Positions 8,377-16,858 of a stretch of 64,000 bases of DNA are shown one piece after another. Under the pieces are notes generated by a model. It was given only the letters and a program-made list of their open reading frames with translations, was not told where the DNA came from and ran no database searches. A program made the position numbers and the translations under genes. The stretch is from positions 1 to 64,000 of the forward strand of contig NZ_JASJAP010000004.1 in assembly GCF_030066995.1 (NCBI RefSeq), read 5' to 3'. Position 1 is the stretch's first letter. Every line of letters begins with the position of its first letter. Origin of the DNA: Erythrobacter sp. (GTDB lineage Bacteria; Pseudomonadota; Alphaproteobacteria; Sphingomonadales; Sphingomonadaceae).

Positions 8377-8483
8377 GTCAATCTCCCGATCGATGTTCGT
8401 CATGCAAACAAGCACGCCGTTTGATCCTACGCAAGACTCGGTGGTGATTGCTCGCGCAGCACGCGCTGGTTAAGGGGGCGACC

Positions 8484-9164
8484 ATGCAACGCGTGGCCAA
8501 GATCGCTGTGGGTTTTCTCGCCAAGACGGTCTTGTGGTTTATCGGGCTCAGCCTTGCGCTGGTGATCGTGTTCAAGTGGGTGCCCGTGCCTTACACCGCG
8601 ACGATGGCGATGGACGAAAACGGCGTGACCAAGGATTGGGAGCCGCTCGAAAGCGTCGATCCCCACCTGGTCGCCGCCGTGATCGCTGCGGAAGATTCGC
8701 GCTTTTGCGAGCATTTCGGCTTCGACACCGAGGCGATCGAGAAAGCGATGGAAAGCAACGCGAAAGGCGGGCGCATTCGCGGCGGCTCGACCATTACCCA
8801 GCAAACGGCGAAGAACGTCTTCCTGTGGCACGGCGGCGGCTATGCGCGCAAAGGGCTAGAGGCCTGGTTTGCGTTTTGGATCGAGGCGGTGTGGGGCAAA
8901 CGGCGGATTATGGAGGTCTATCTCAACGTCGCGGAAACCGGCATCGGCACCTACGGCGCGACGGCGGGCGCTGAGCGGTATTTCGGCAAAAGCGCCGCGC
9001 GCCTGACCCCATCCGAGGCCGCGCGCATGGCCGCCGCCCTGCCCCAGCCCAAGAAACGCAGCGTGCGCAATCCAACGGGGTGGCTCGCCCGGCAAGCGCG
9101 CCGGATCGAGGGTGGAATCGCCACAGTGCAGGCCGACGGACTGGACGATTGCGTGTATCCCTGA
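8484..9164 (+). CDS. mtgA: Monofunctional peptidoglycan glycosyltransferase MtgA
   Basis: A 226-residue inner-membrane GT51 enzyme polymerising lipid II into glycan strands without a transpeptidase domain. One N-terminal transmembrane helix (FLAKTVLWFIGLSLALVIVF) precedes the catalytic motifs AAEDSRFCEHFGFD (first catalytic Glu), GGSTITQQTAKN, KRRIMEVYLNVAE and GAERYFGKSA. The length fits the MtgA family (about 230). AGGGGGCG lies 4 bases before the ATG at 8484; an upstream in-frame start is not supported. Confidence 0.95.
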   Translation: MQRVAKIAVGFLAKTVLWFIGLSLALVIVFKWVPVPYTATMAMDENGVTKDWEPLESVDPHLVAAVIAAEDSRFCEHFGFDTEAIEKAMESNAKGGRIRGGSTITQQTAKNVFLWHGGGYARKGLEAWFAFWIEAVWGKRRIMEVYLNVAETGIGTYGATAGAERYFGKSAARLTPSEAARMAAALPQPKKRSVRNPTGWLARQARRIEGGIATVQADGLDDCVYP

Positions 9165-9311
9165 GCGCTCAAGGCGTTAGCGCGCGCTGCGCCCGACGCG
9201 CATCGCCATTGACGAACGCGCGCCCCATGGGCATTGGCGCAGTGTTATGGAGACACACCTCCAGTCACGCTGGCCTCTCTCGGCGCCGGGCTACAAACGC
9301 GGCGAATTCGC

Positions 9312-9935
9312 GTGAGCGTTGCCGCACCGTCCTCGGATAGCTCCCGCTCCAGCAAGAGCGCGAACGAGGCCCGCGAAGCCCTGCGCGCCGCCATGGTGCG
9401 CCTCGCGGACGGAGACAGCGCAGCGCTGGAGGAAATCTACACCGCAACCCGCGTGAAACTGTTCGGCATCTGCTATCGTATCTTGGGCGACAGGAAGGAA
9501 GCAGAGGACGCCTTGCAAGACGTCTACGTCAATCTTTGGCAGCGCGCGGACCGCTACGATCCGCAGCGCGCGAGCCCGATCAGCTGGCTCGCTACTTTCG
9601 CGCGCAACCGCGCGATCGATCGCCTGCGCACGGGTAAGGTGCGCTCGGGTGCGGTGGCCGTGGAAGAGGCCGCCCCGCTGCCGGACGAAGCGCCGTTGGC
9701 CGACGCCCTGCTGGTCGACGCCGAGCGCGACGCGCAGATCCACAAATGCCTCGGCACGCTTGATGACAGGGCGCAGACCTATATTCGGGCGGCGTTCTTC
9801 GAAGGGCACACCTACGCCCAACTCGCCGACGCGGCCGACGTGCCGCTGGGAACGATGAAGAGCTGGATCCGACGTGGCCTGTTGAGGTTGCGCGCGTGCC
9901 TTGAGGCGAGCGAAAAAGGGGGAGACGCGGCGTGA
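9312..9935 (+). CDS. ECF sigma factor, SigK-like
   Basis: A group 4 sigma factor of about 207 residues. Region 2 (EEIYTATRVKLFGICYRILGDRKEAEDALQDVYVNLW) and region 4 (LDDRAQTYIRAAFFEGHTYAQLADAADVPLGTMKSWIRRGLLRL) are complete. The GTG at 9312 gives a length typical of ECF factors; a TTG at 9234 in the same frame would add 26 unlikely residues, and no strong ribosome-binding site settles it. Its stop overlaps the anti-sigma start by 4 bases, and two fasciclin genes follow. This is the arrangement known for mycobacterial SigK-RskA with MPT70/MPT83, so the fasciclin genes are its probable targets. Confidence 0.88.
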   Translation: MSVAAPSSDSSRSSKSANEAREALRAAMVRLADGDSAALEEIYTATRVKLFGICYRILGDRKEAEDALQDVYVNLWQRADRYDPQRASPISWLATFARNRAIDRLRTGKVRSGAVAVEEAAPLPDEAPLADALLVDAERDAQIHKCLGTLDDRAQTYIRAAFFEGHTYAQLADAADVPLGTMKSWIRRGLLRLRACLEASEKGGDAA

Positions 9936-10741
9936 GCGACGACGCTGACATCCCCGCTCCTGGCGGTCCGGAAAGCGCAAGCGAGCGCGAACGCGTCGTC
10001 GCTGCGGAATTCGCGCTCGGTCTGCTCGAAGGCGAGGAATTGCTCGCAGCGCGCGGGCGTCTGGCGACAGACCCCGACTTCGCCGCCCGCCGCGAGTGGT
10101 GGGACGAGTGGTTCGCTCCGCTGAGCGACGAAGTGTCAGGTGCGCAGCCGGGCGCGCATGTCTGGGACGGCATCGCCGCGCGCGTCAACGGCGCGCAGGT
10201 CTCGCGCGAGGCGGCGTCGGTATCCGCAACGCCCCTCGAAGGCCCATCGAACGTGACCTCGCTCGACATGGAGCGCCGCGTGCGCCGGTGGCAATGGACC
10301 GCCGGGCTCTCGTCGGCTGCGGCGGCGGTCGCGCTGGCGCTGTTCTTCTCCGCGCCCGGCGCCGCGCCCCAAGCGGATGAAGCGCCCCTGATCGCTGCGG
10401 GCGCGCCGCTGATGGCGTCGATCCCGATCGGCGACACGCCGCTGCGTCTGGGTGTGACCTTTATTCCGGCCTCGGACGAGATGCTGGTCTCCGCGTCCGG
10501 CCTCACCGCTGATGGCGTGCACGATCATGAGCTGTGGCTGGTTCCGGAAGACGGCAGCGCCCCGCAATCGCTGGGGGTTGTCGTGCCAGGCGAAGAGCGC
10601 CGAATGCTGCTGCCCGAAAACATCGTGCAGAATATGGGGCCGGGCGTTGGACTGGTACTCACGCGTGAACCGATTGGCGGCAAGCCCGAAGGCGTCGACG
10701 CGGGTCCGGTGGTGGCGCAAGGGCAACTGGACGCGGTCTAA
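9932..10741 (+). CDS. Anti-sigma factor, RskA/anti-sigma-K type
   Basis: A 269-residue single-pass membrane protein. Its N-terminal cytoplasmic part has the anti-sigma zinc-less helical motif (VVAAEFALGLLEGEELLAARGRLATDP, then REWWDEWFAPL). A transmembrane helix (residues about 116-135, TAGLSSAAAAVALALFF) leads to a periplasmic C-terminal domain of the anti-sigma-K family (DHELWLVPEDGSAPQSLGVV). It is expected to hold the ECF factor at the membrane until a periplasmic signal triggers release, often by proteolysis. It is translationally coupled to the sigma gene through an ATGA-type overlap. Confidence 0.88.
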   Translation: MSDDADIPAPGGPESASERERVVAAEFALGLLEGEELLAARGRLATDPDFAARREWWDEWFAPLSDEVSGAQPGAHVWDGIAARVNGAQVSREAASVSATPLEGPSNVTSLDMERRVRRWQWTAGLSSAAAAVALALFFSAPGAAPQADEAPLIAAGAPLMASIPIGDTPLRLGVTFIPASDEMLVSASGLTADGVHDHELWLVPEDGSAPQSLGVVVPGEERRMLLPENIVQNMGPGVGLVLTREPIGGKPEGVDAGPVVAQGQLDAV

Positions 10742-10837
10742 GCCATCGCCCATCGACCGTCAGGCCGCGACGTGGCCATGGGCGCCGTCTCCTGCAATTT
10801 TCAACTAATTTTTCGCACCTTTGCATCTTATCATGAA

Positions 10838-10890
10838 AGCATTGCGTAACTCTGGCGCAAGATCGGGAGGACTTGCCGCAAACCAGGAGA
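10838..10890 (+). promoter_or_regulatory. Conserved leader block of fasciclin gene 1
   Basis: These 53 bases are about 75-80% identical to the block at 11661-11713 before the second fasciclin gene, sharing CGTAACT, GCGCAAG, TCGG, CTTGC and AAACCAGGAGA in the same order and spacing. CGTAAC resembles the -35 element of many ECF promoters, but I cannot define a matching -10. The conservation includes the ribosome-binding site, so part may simply reflect duplication. Confidence 0.5.
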
Positions 10891-10895
10891 ATGCA

Positions 10896-11501
10896 ATGCC
10901 CTCGATCCAAAGCCCCTTCAAACCGTCTGCCCTTGCGACTTTTAGCCTCGCTGCTTTTGGCAAAGCCGCCGTGATGAGCCTTGCCCTAGCCTCGACCACA
11001 GTTCTGACCCTTGCCCCAGATCCCGCGCTCGCCCATCACAAGCGTTCCAAAGCCCAGGCCGATCTGGTCGACACCGCCGCCAAGAGCAAGGTGCACAAAA
11101 CCCTCGTCACCGCCGTCAAGGCCGCTGACCTTGTCGACACGCTCAAGAGCGCCGGCCCTTTCACGGTGTTCGCCCCGACCGACACCGCCTTTGCCAAATT
11201 GCCTGAGGGGTCGCTCGCCACGCTCGTCAAGCCTGAGAGCAAGGCGACGCTTTCAAAGATCCTGACCTACCACGTTGTTGCCGGGCGCGTGACCGCCAGC
11301 GATCTGGCCAACCAGATCAAGCTGAACGGGGGTGAGTATCGTATCTCGACGGTCGCCGGGCCGAAGCTGACCGCGCGCTTGTCTGGCGACACGATCGTTA
11401 TCACCGACGCCCAGAACCGCACCACGGCGGTGACACGCGCGAACGTGTCCACGTCGAATGGCGTTATCCATTTCACAGACGGCGTCTTTCTGCCGGGCTG
11501 A
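10896..11501 (+). CDS. Secreted fasciclin-domain protein 1
   Basis: A 201-residue exported protein: an N-terminal extension and signal peptide (hydrophobic AVMSLALASTTVLTLA, cleavage near ALAHH), then one FAS1 domain (residues about 55-200) with the conserved blocks FTVFAPTDTAFAKLP (H1) and SNGVIHFTDGVFLPG (H2-like end). FAS1 domains mediate cell adhesion or ligand binding at surfaces. AGGAG lies just before the ATG at 10896. It is a tandem paralogue of the following gene and lies downstream of the ECF sigma/anti-sigma pair, its likely regulators. Confidence 0.9.
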   Translation: MPSIQSPFKPSALATFSLAAFGKAAVMSLALASTTVLTLAPDPALAHHKRSKAQADLVDTAAKSKVHKTLVTAVKAADLVDTLKSAGPFTVFAPTDTAFAKLPEGSLATLVKPESKATLSKILTYHVVAGRVTASDLANQIKLNGGEYRISTVAGPKLTARLSGDTIVITDAQNRTTAVTRANVSTSNGVIHFTDGVFLPG

Positions 11502-11660
11502 TCCGTCAGACAAGCCGATTGCGCGGGCCCCCTCATTCCCAAGGATGCGATGGGCCCGCGCACCGCGGCGCGCTCGACACCAACCATTCGCCGTAAGCCC
11601 TCCGCGCCAAATTGCCCCGATTGCGCGACAAACGCCCAGATAACTGGATCCGATCGCGGC

Positions 11661-11713
11661 AGCGTTTCGTAACTGAAGCGCAAGGTCGGAGGGGCTTGCG
11701 AAAAACCAGGAGA
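11661..11713 (+). promoter_or_regulatory. Conserved leader block of fasciclin gene 2
   Basis: Matches the block at 10838-10890 almost base for base, ending in the ribosome-binding site AAACCAGGAGA. Presence of the same block before both paralogues suggests either shared sigma-factor control or a tandem duplication that included the promoter. Confidence 0.5.
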
Positions 11714-11719
11714 CACTCA

Positions 11720-12283
11720 ATGACTTCGATCCCAACCCATTTCAAGACCGCCATCCTCGCCGCTTTTGCAGCGTCCGCCAGCATCACCGTCGCCACCCCG
11801 GCGCTTGCCGATGGCCATATGGAAAACGAAGCCGGAAAGCCGGATATCGTCGCCACCGCCATGAGCACCGGCTCGCACGAAACCCTCGTCACCGCGATCA
11901 AGGCCGCCGGCCTTGTCGAGACGCTTCAAGGCCCCGGCCCGTTCACGGTCTTCGCGCCGACCGACGATGGCTTTGCCAAGCTTCCCGATGGCACGGTCGC
12001 CACGCTTGTGAAGCCCGAGAGCAAGGCAACGCTCACCAAGATCCTGACCTACCACGCGGTCGCTGGCGAAGTGACCGCCGAAGCGTTGATTGGCCTGATC
12101 GAAGCGGGCGACGGCGCGGCTACGGTTGAGACGCTGGCTGGCGAGACCCTGACCGCGCGCGTCGTCGATGGCAGCGTGGTGATCACCGACGCCAAAGGCG
12201 GCACGGCCACCGTGGTCGCGGCCGATGTCATGACATCGAATGGCGTGATCCACGTGACCGATGGCGTCTTTTTGCCGGGTTGA
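11720..12283 (+). CDS. Secreted fasciclin-domain protein 2
   Basis: A 187-residue exported FAS1 protein: signal peptide (TAILAAFAASASITVATPALA, cleaved before DGHME), a short acidic linker, and one FAS1 domain with GPFTVFAPTDDGFAKLPDG and SNGVIHVTDGVFLPG. It is closely similar to the preceding paralogue (for instance, TLVKPESKATL.KILTYH is shared) but lacks its N-terminal extension. The ATG at 11720 follows CCAGGAGACACTCA. A strong terminator ends the cluster about 70 bases downstream. Confidence 0.9.
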   Translation: MTSIPTHFKTAILAAFAASASITVATPALADGHMENEAGKPDIVATAMSTGSHETLVTAIKAAGLVETLQGPGPFTVFAPTDDGFAKLPDGTVATLVKPESKATLTKILTYHAVAGEVTAEALIGLIEAGDGAATVETLAGETLTARVVDGSVVITDAKGGTATVVAADVMTSNGVIHVTDGVFLPG

Positions 12284-12355
12284 TCCGTAGCTCAGATACA
12301 AGCTCGCGCGGTCTCACCGTTCCCATCCTCCCACCCGAGGCCGCGCAAACCAAGG

Positions 12356-12395
12356 CTCCGCCCGGCGAACCTCCATCGCCGGGCGGAGTTTTTTT
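12356..12395 (+). terminator. Rho-independent terminator of the fasciclin cluster
   Basis: A perfect 13-bp stem (12356-12368 with 12376-12388, CTCCGCCCGGCGA paired with its complement), a 7-base loop, and a run of seven T residues. It separates the fasciclin genes from the next gene. Confidence 0.93.
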
Positions 12396-12482
12396 GCGTG
12401 CAGCGAACCATTATTGGTCCTCCCACCGCGTTGATCCGCCACCGGCGCTGTGCTTCACACGGTCCAGCCAGAGGAGGACGGC

Positions 12483-13157
12483 ATGACGTTTCGTGTGGTG
12501 ATCCCGATTTTCGACGATGTGACACAGCTCGATTTCACGGGGCCCGCGCATGTATTCGCCAAGGTGCCCGGCGTGGAGCTTTGCATCGCATCAAAGGGCA
12601 CAGCGCCGGTTCAAACCGACAGCGCCTTTGCGATCCACGCGCCCTACACCTTCTCCCAATGCCCCTCGGCGGACCTCATCTGCGTTCCGGGCGGTGTTGG
12701 GATCATGTCCGCTATCCAGGACCCGGACTTTCTGGACTTCATCGATCGCCAATGCCGCGGCGCGCAATATGTGACCTCGGTGTGCACCGGCCTGTTTGCG
12801 CTCGGGGCTTTGGGCCTTGTCGAAGGCCGCAAGGTCACAACCCACTGGGGCTACGAAAAGGTCATCGGCGATTGCGGCGGCGTCTACACAAAAGGGCGCG
12901 TTGTGGTGGACGGGAATCTGATCACCGCAGGCGGCGTGACATCGGGTATCGACTTCGGCCTCGCGGTTATAGCGCAGGTCTTTGGCGAAGAGATCGCGCG
13001 GCTGATCCAGCTCTCCTCGGAGTACAACCCAAAGCCGCCGTTCGAAAGCGGCCATCCCAGCGTTGCGGACGAAGAAACGGTAGCACAGGCCAACCCGTTC
13101 TACGCGGAACTTGCGCAGCGCATGCGCGAGGCGCTCAAGGCGGCGCGGCGCAGCTAG
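12483..13157 (+). CDS. DJ-1/PfpI-family protein, isonitrile hydratase-like
   Basis: A 224-residue class I glutamine-amidotransferase-like protein. The nucleophile elbow carries Cys in SVCTGLFALGALGL, followed by GRKVTTHWGYE with the partner His, and the DFTGPAHVF segment near the N-terminus. This pattern is that of cyclohexyl-isocyanide hydratase (InhA) rather than of DJ-1 chaperones, so hydration of an isonitrile to an N-formamide is the likely reaction, but the substrate is not evident. GAGGAGG precedes the ATG at 12483 at good spacing. The gene converges, with a 4-base overlap, on the racemase. Confidence 0.85.
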   Translation: MTFRVVIPIFDDVTQLDFTGPAHVFAKVPGVELCIASKGTAPVQTDSAFAIHAPYTFSQCPSADLICVPGGVGIMSAIQDPDFLDFIDRQCRGAQYVTSVCTGLFALGALGLVEGRKVTTHWGYEKVIGDCGGVYTKGRVVVDGNLITAGGVTSGIDFGLAVIAQVFGEEIARLIQLSSEYNPKPPFESGHPSVADEETVAQANPFYAELAQRMREALKAARRS

Positions 13158-13870
13158 TCCGAGAGTGCAAACTCCACCGCCGCTTCGCAATGGAGCGCGG
13201 TCGTGTCGAACAGCGGCAGCGCGCTGTGCTGTTGTTGGATCAGCAGCATGATCTCGGTGCAGGCGAGCGCTATCGCGGTGGCACCGCGCGTTTGCAGATC
13301 GGCGATCATCGTGCGAACCCGCTCGCGCGAGGCGTCCGAAACCTCGCCCGCGCACAATTCGGCAAAGATGATGCGGTGCAGCTCCTCGCGCTGCGCCTCG
13401 GGCGGGATCACCGCATCGACGCCCTGCCCCGCCAGCCGTTCGGCGTAGAACGGCTGTTCCATCGTGAAGCGCGTCGCCAGAAGCCCCACGCACGTATGGC
13501 CCTGGGCAATGAGCGCCCGCCCCAGCGGGTCGGCGATGTGGAGGAGAGGAACCGTGATCGCGGCCTCGATCGCTGGCGCGACCAGATGCATCGTGTTGGT
13601 GGCCACCAGGATAAGATCGGCGCCCGCGCGTTCGAGCGCGGCGGCGGCGTCGCCCAGTTGCGCGCCCAAGGCCTCCCATTCGCCGGCTCTTTGTCGCGCG
13701 GCAATCTCGTCGAAGTTGAAACTGTGCATCACGATCTTGGCCGAAGCGATCCCGCCGCGTCGGTCGCGTACCGCGCGATTGATGAGCGCGTAATACTGCG
13801 CCGAGCTTTCCCAGCTCATGCCGCCAAGGATGCCGATCGTCCTCACCAACCGGTCCCGATCACGGCGCAT
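13154..13870 (-). CDS. Aspartate/glutamate racemase family protein
   Basis: A 238-residue cofactor-independent amino-acid racemase. The N-terminal half has GILGGMSWESSAQYY and the first catalytic Cys region appears as VATNTMH, where the usual Cys is Thr; the second site, IALACTEIMLL, retains its Cys. The TNTMH form is normal for the YgeA/aspartate racemase subgroup, which can act as broad-specificity racemase. The ATG at 13870 overlaps the preceding membrane-protein gene by 11 bases, so these three minus-strand genes form a likely operon. Confidence 0.85.
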   Translation of the reverse strand: MRRDRDRLVRTIGILGGMSWESSAQYYALINRAVRDRRGGIASAKIVMHSFNFDEIAARQRAGEWEALGAQLGDAAAALERAGADLILVATNTMHLVAPAIEAAITVPLLHIADPLGRALIAQGHTCVGLLATRFTMEQPFYAERLAGQGVDAVIPPEAQREELHRIIFAELCAGEVSDASRERVRTMIADLQTRGATAIALACTEIMLLIQQQHSALPLFDTTALHCEAAVEFALSD

Positions 13871-14168
13871 CCGCTTTCGTTGCGATAAAGAGGCACACCG
13901 CCTGCCCGACCAGAAGGATCGGCGCGAGCGCGTAAAACAGGAGCGACGCGACCCCGAGCGCAATGCTGCGGTATCCGCCCGCTTCTCCAAAGAAGGCTTC
14001 GTAGAGCAAGGCGATGATAGCGACGAGGCCCGCCACCGGGACAAGCCAGCACAGCGTCTTTGCAAACAGGGAGCTGAGGCGCCAACTTCGAAAGAGCGCC
14101 AGACCGGTCACGGCGAACCACGCTAGGAAGGCTACAAACGCCGCTGTCCAAAGCTTCGCTTCAGCCAC
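13860..14168 (-). CDS. Small integral membrane protein, unknown function
   Basis: About 102 residues, almost all in three hydrophobic segments (TAAFVAFLAWFAVTGLALF, FAKTLCWLVPVAGLVAIIALLY and ALGVASLLFYALAPILLVGQ). I do not recognise a family. The GTG at 14168, 4 bases after the stop of the upstream gene, is the best start because the longer open frame reads into that gene. It overlaps the racemase start by 11 bases. Confidence 0.65.
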   Translation of the reverse strand: MAEAKLWTAAFVAFLAWFAVTGLALFRSWRLSSLFAKTLCWLVPVAGLVAIIALLYEAFFGEAGGYRSIALGVASLLFYALAPILLVGQAVCLFIATKADAP

Positions 14169-14172
14169 GATC

Positions 14173-14526
14173 TCAACCCTGTTCGCGGGCCCAGCGGGTG
14201 AGCAGCCACAGGATGAAACCTTGCGCGCCGACGGTCGCGACACTGGCGATGATCACGCCAAGGCTGGGGTCGCCTTCGACGTATCGCGGCGGCACAACGG
14301 CGCGAAGCAGCGCGATCAGGGCAAGCGCAAGGACAAGGATGGCCGGGGGCAGCCAGATCACCAGCCAGCGAGGACCGTAGGCGGTGGGCTTGAGTGACGG
14401 GCCAAAGTGACGCGGCAATCGATCATGGGCCGCGAACCGATGATGCGCCCAGATGGACGAGCCCAGCAAGACGGCGAAAGCGATGATGACCGACACAAGT
14501 GCCGGGCCGGTCAGGACTGTGCCCAT
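14173..14526 (-). CDS. Small membrane protein, DUF1648-like
   Basis: A 117-residue protein with three to four hydrophobic helices: an N-terminal one (ALVSVIIAFAVLLGSSIWA), a middle one (WLVIWLPPAILVLALALIALL) and a C-terminal one (LGVIIASVATVGAQGFILWLL). The RLPRHFGPSL segment between helix 1 and 2 recalls the HFG.....D motif of DUF1648/SdpI-related membrane proteins; that link is tentative. It is the first gene of a three-gene minus-strand set ending in the racemase. Confidence 0.65.
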   Translation of the reverse strand: MGTVLTGPALVSVIIAFAVLLGSSIWAHHRFAAHDRLPRHFGPSLKPTAYGPRWLVIWLPPAILVLALALIALLRAVVPPRYVEGDPSLGVIIASVATVGAQGFILWLLTRWAREQG

Positions 14527-14558
14527 TATCCCGAACGGCTCAAGCCAAGCGGCGGCGT

Positions 14559-15830
14559 TCAGGCCGCGGCCTCTTTTTCCTTGTTGTCGTCGTTCGAGAC
14601 CACCTGGATCGGCTCCTTGGAGCCTTCGACCACGTCGCCATCGATCACGATCTCGCTGACATTCTCCATGTCGGGCAGGTCGAACATCGTGTCGAGCAGG
14701 ATACCTTCGACAATCGAGCGCAGGCCGCGCGCGCCGGTCTTGCGCTTGATCGCCCGCTCGGCAATGGCCTTCAAAGCCTCGTCGGTGAAGGTGAGATCCA
14801 CGTCCTCAAGCTCGAACAGCTTGCTGTACTGCTTCACGATGGCGTTCTTCGGTTCGGTCAGAATGGTGACGAGCGCGTCGACATCGAGATCGTGCAGGGT
14901 CGCGATCACCGGCAGGCGCCCGACGAATTCCGGGATCAAGCCGAACTTCAGAAGGTCTTCCGGTTCGCTCTTCTCGAGCAGTTCGCCCACCTTGCGCTTG
15001 TCCGGATCGGCGACATGCGCGCCGAACCCGATCGAACGCTTTTGCAGGCGGTCGGCGATGATCTTGTCGAGACCGGCAAAGGCGCCGCCGCAGATGAACA
15101 GGATGTTGGTCGTATCGACCTGAAGGAATTCCTGCTGCGGATGCTTGCGCCCGCCCTGCGGCGGAACGGAAGCTGTGGTGCCTTCCATCAGCTTCAAGAG
15201 CGCCTGCTGCACACCCTCGCCCGAGACGTCGCGCGTGATCGAGGGGTTTTCCGCCTTGCGGGTAATCTTGTCGATCTCGTCGATATAAACGATGCCGTGC
15301 TGCGCCTTCTCGACATTGTAGTCGGAGGCCTGAAGCAGCTTCAGAATGATGTTCTCAACGTCCTCGCCCACATAGCCCGCTTCGGTCAGCGTGGTGGCGT
15401 CGGCCATGGTAAAGGGCACATCGAAGGTGCGCGCCAGCGTCTGCGCCAGCAGCGTCTTGCCCGTGCCGGTCGGTCCAACGAGCAGGATGTTCGACTTGGC
15501 CAGCTCAACATCGCCCGCCTTGCCTGAGTGGTTGAGGCGCTTGTAGTGATTGTGGACCGCGACCGAGAGGTTGCGCTTGGCGGAGTTCTGGCCGATCACA
15601 TAATCGTTGAGCGTGGCGTAGATTTCCTTGGGCGTTGGAACCTCGCCCTCTTTCTTGCCGCCGAGTCCCTGCTTGGTCTCTTCGCGGATGATGTCGTTGC
15701 ACAGTTCAACGCACTCATCGCAGATGAACACAGTGGGGCCAGCGATCAGCTTTCGCACCTCATGCTGCGATTTTCCGCAGAAGCTGCAATACAGGGTGCT
15801 CTTGCTGTCCGATCCGCTCAATTTTGTCAT
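14559..15830 (-). CDS. clpX: ATP-dependent Clp protease ATP-binding subunit ClpX
   Basis: A 423-residue AAA+ unfoldase that feeds tagged proteins (for example CtrA in alphaproteobacteria) to ClpP. The N-terminal zinc-binding domain has Cys15, Cys18, Cys37 and Cys40 (YCSFCGK and [10 protein letters not shown]). Walker A is GPTGTGKT at 119-126, Walker B is [10 protein letters not shown], the pore loop GYVGED is present, and the C-terminal domain has the sensor-2 [10 protein letters not shown]. The IGF loop for ClpP docking is visible as RSIGFGA. The ATG at 15830 gives the standard length; the frame continues upstream without family similarity. Confidence 0.97.
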   Translation of the reverse strand: MTKLSGSDSKSTLYCSFCGKSQHEVRKLIAGPTVFICDECVELCNDIIREETKQGLGGKKEGEVPTPKEIYATLNDYVIGQNSAKRNLSVAVHNHYKRLNHSGKAGDVELAKSNILLVGPTGTGKTLLAQTLARTFDVPFTMADATTLTEAGYVGEDVENIILKLLQASDYNVEKAQHGIVYIDEIDKITRKAENPSITRDVSGEGVQQALLKLMEGTTASVPPQGGRKHPQQEFLQVDTTNILFICGGAFAGLDKIIADRLQKRSIGFGAHVADPDKRKVGELLEKSEPEDLLKFGLIPEFVGRLPVIATLHDLDVDALVTILTEPKNAIVKQYSKLFELEDVDLTFTDEALKAIAERAIKRKTGARGLRSIVEGILLDTMFDLPDMENVSEIVIDGDVVEGSKEPIQVVSNDDNKEKEAAA

Positions 15831-16002
15831 TCCTGCTTCCCTCGAATCCGGCGCAGTTGGTTCCCAATCGCAACCGAGATTCGCAAACCATAGAACGCGC
15901 GACGGATGAATCAACGTCTCGCGCAGCCTTTTGCGTCCGTAAAGGCGCTATGCGCACCGATCTGGCACGCCTTGAGTGCCTGGGTTTAACGAGACGAGCC
16001 CG

Positions 16003-16707
16003 TCATTCCGGTGCGCCGCCGGACCCTTCTTCCCCGCCTTCGCTTTCGTTTTCCGGACGGGTTTCAAACACCTTGTCGACCAGACCGAACTCCTTCGCTT
16101 CCTCCGCTTCGAGGAAGGTGTCGCGGTCCATTGCCTTTTCGATCTCGTCTAGGCTCTTGCCGGTGTATTTCACGTAAAGATCGTTCAGGCGCTGGCGCAT
16201 ACGCAGAATCTCGCGCGCGACGATCTCGATATCGGACGCCATGCCGCGCGCCCCGCCCGAGGGCTGGTGAACCATGATGCGCGCGTTGGGCAGAGCAACT
16301 CGCATGCCGGGCTCGCCCGCGGCCAGCAGGAAGCTACCCATCGAGGCGGCCTGCCCGATGCACACCGTCGACACGCGCGGCTTGATATACTGCATGGTGT
16401 CGTGGATCGCGAGACCCGCCGTGACCACGCCACCGGGTGAGTTGATGTACATGCTGATGGGCTTCGAAGGGTTCTCGCTCTCAAGGAAGAGCAATTGCGC
16501 GGTGATAAGGCTCGCCATGCCGTCCTCGACCTGACCCGTCACGAACACGATTCGCTCGCGCAAAAGGCGCGAGAAGATATCGAAGCTGCGCTCTCCCCGG
16601 CTGGTCTGTTCGACCACCACGGGCACCAGCGCGCCGGTCAGAGGGTCGCGTGTGAACTGGCCTTGCGCGCCGAAAGTTTCGCCTTTGTCACCGAGCAGAT
16701 CGAACAT
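16003..16707 (-). CDS. clpP: ATP-dependent Clp protease proteolytic subunit ClpP
   Basis: A 234-residue serine peptidase forming the double heptamer that degrades proteins delivered by ClpX or ClpA. Nucleophile Ser122 lies in [15 protein letters not shown] and His147 in [11 protein letters not shown]; the Asp is further downstream. The N-terminus (propeptide region, [18 protein letters not shown]) and the acidic C-terminal tail ([13 protein letters not shown]) are typical for sphingomonads. AAGGATG precedes the ATG at 16707. It lies upstream of clpX, but trigger factor is separated from both by an amidase gene in opposite orientation. Confidence 0.97.
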   Translation of the reverse strand: MFDLLGDKGETFGAQGQFTRDPLTGALVPVVVEQTSRGERSFDIFSRLLRERIVFVTGQVEDGMASLITAQLLFLESENPSKPISMYINSPGGVVTAGLAIHDTMQYIKPRVSTVCIGQAASMGSFLLAAGEPGMRVALPNARIMVHQPSGGARGMASDIEIVAREILRMRQRLNDLYVKYTGKSLDEIEKAMDRDTFLEAEEAKEFGLVDKVFETRPENESEGGEEGSGGAPE

Positions 16708-16739
16708 GTGGGGAGCATCCTTCTTGATATGTCGGCCCC

Positions 16740-16768
16740 ATGTCGGACCAGCCTCGTCCAAGTTCAAG
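16740..16768 (-). promoter_or_regulatory. Candidate heat-shock (RpoH) promoter of clpP
   Basis: On the minus strand CTTGAA (16763-16768) is followed after 17 bases by CGACAT (16740-16745), about 33 bases before the clpP start. The CTTGAA element fits the alphaproteobacterial sigma-32 -35 box; the -10 is a weaker match. clpP is a classical RpoH target and rpoH lies in this window. Confidence 0.35.
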
Positions 16769-16858
16769 GGGCTTAACCATTTGCTCTGGAAAACCCGCAA
16801 GTCATCGCCGATCGCGATAGCGCTTGCGCGTCGCTTTGGGAGCGGCAACAAGACGTCC

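Noticed and set aside
12398..13888. Plus-strand frame of about 496 codons over the isonitrile-hydratase-like and racemase genes
   Set aside because: Arg/Gly-rich composition without recognisable domains, and both overlapped genes have convincing active-site motifs.
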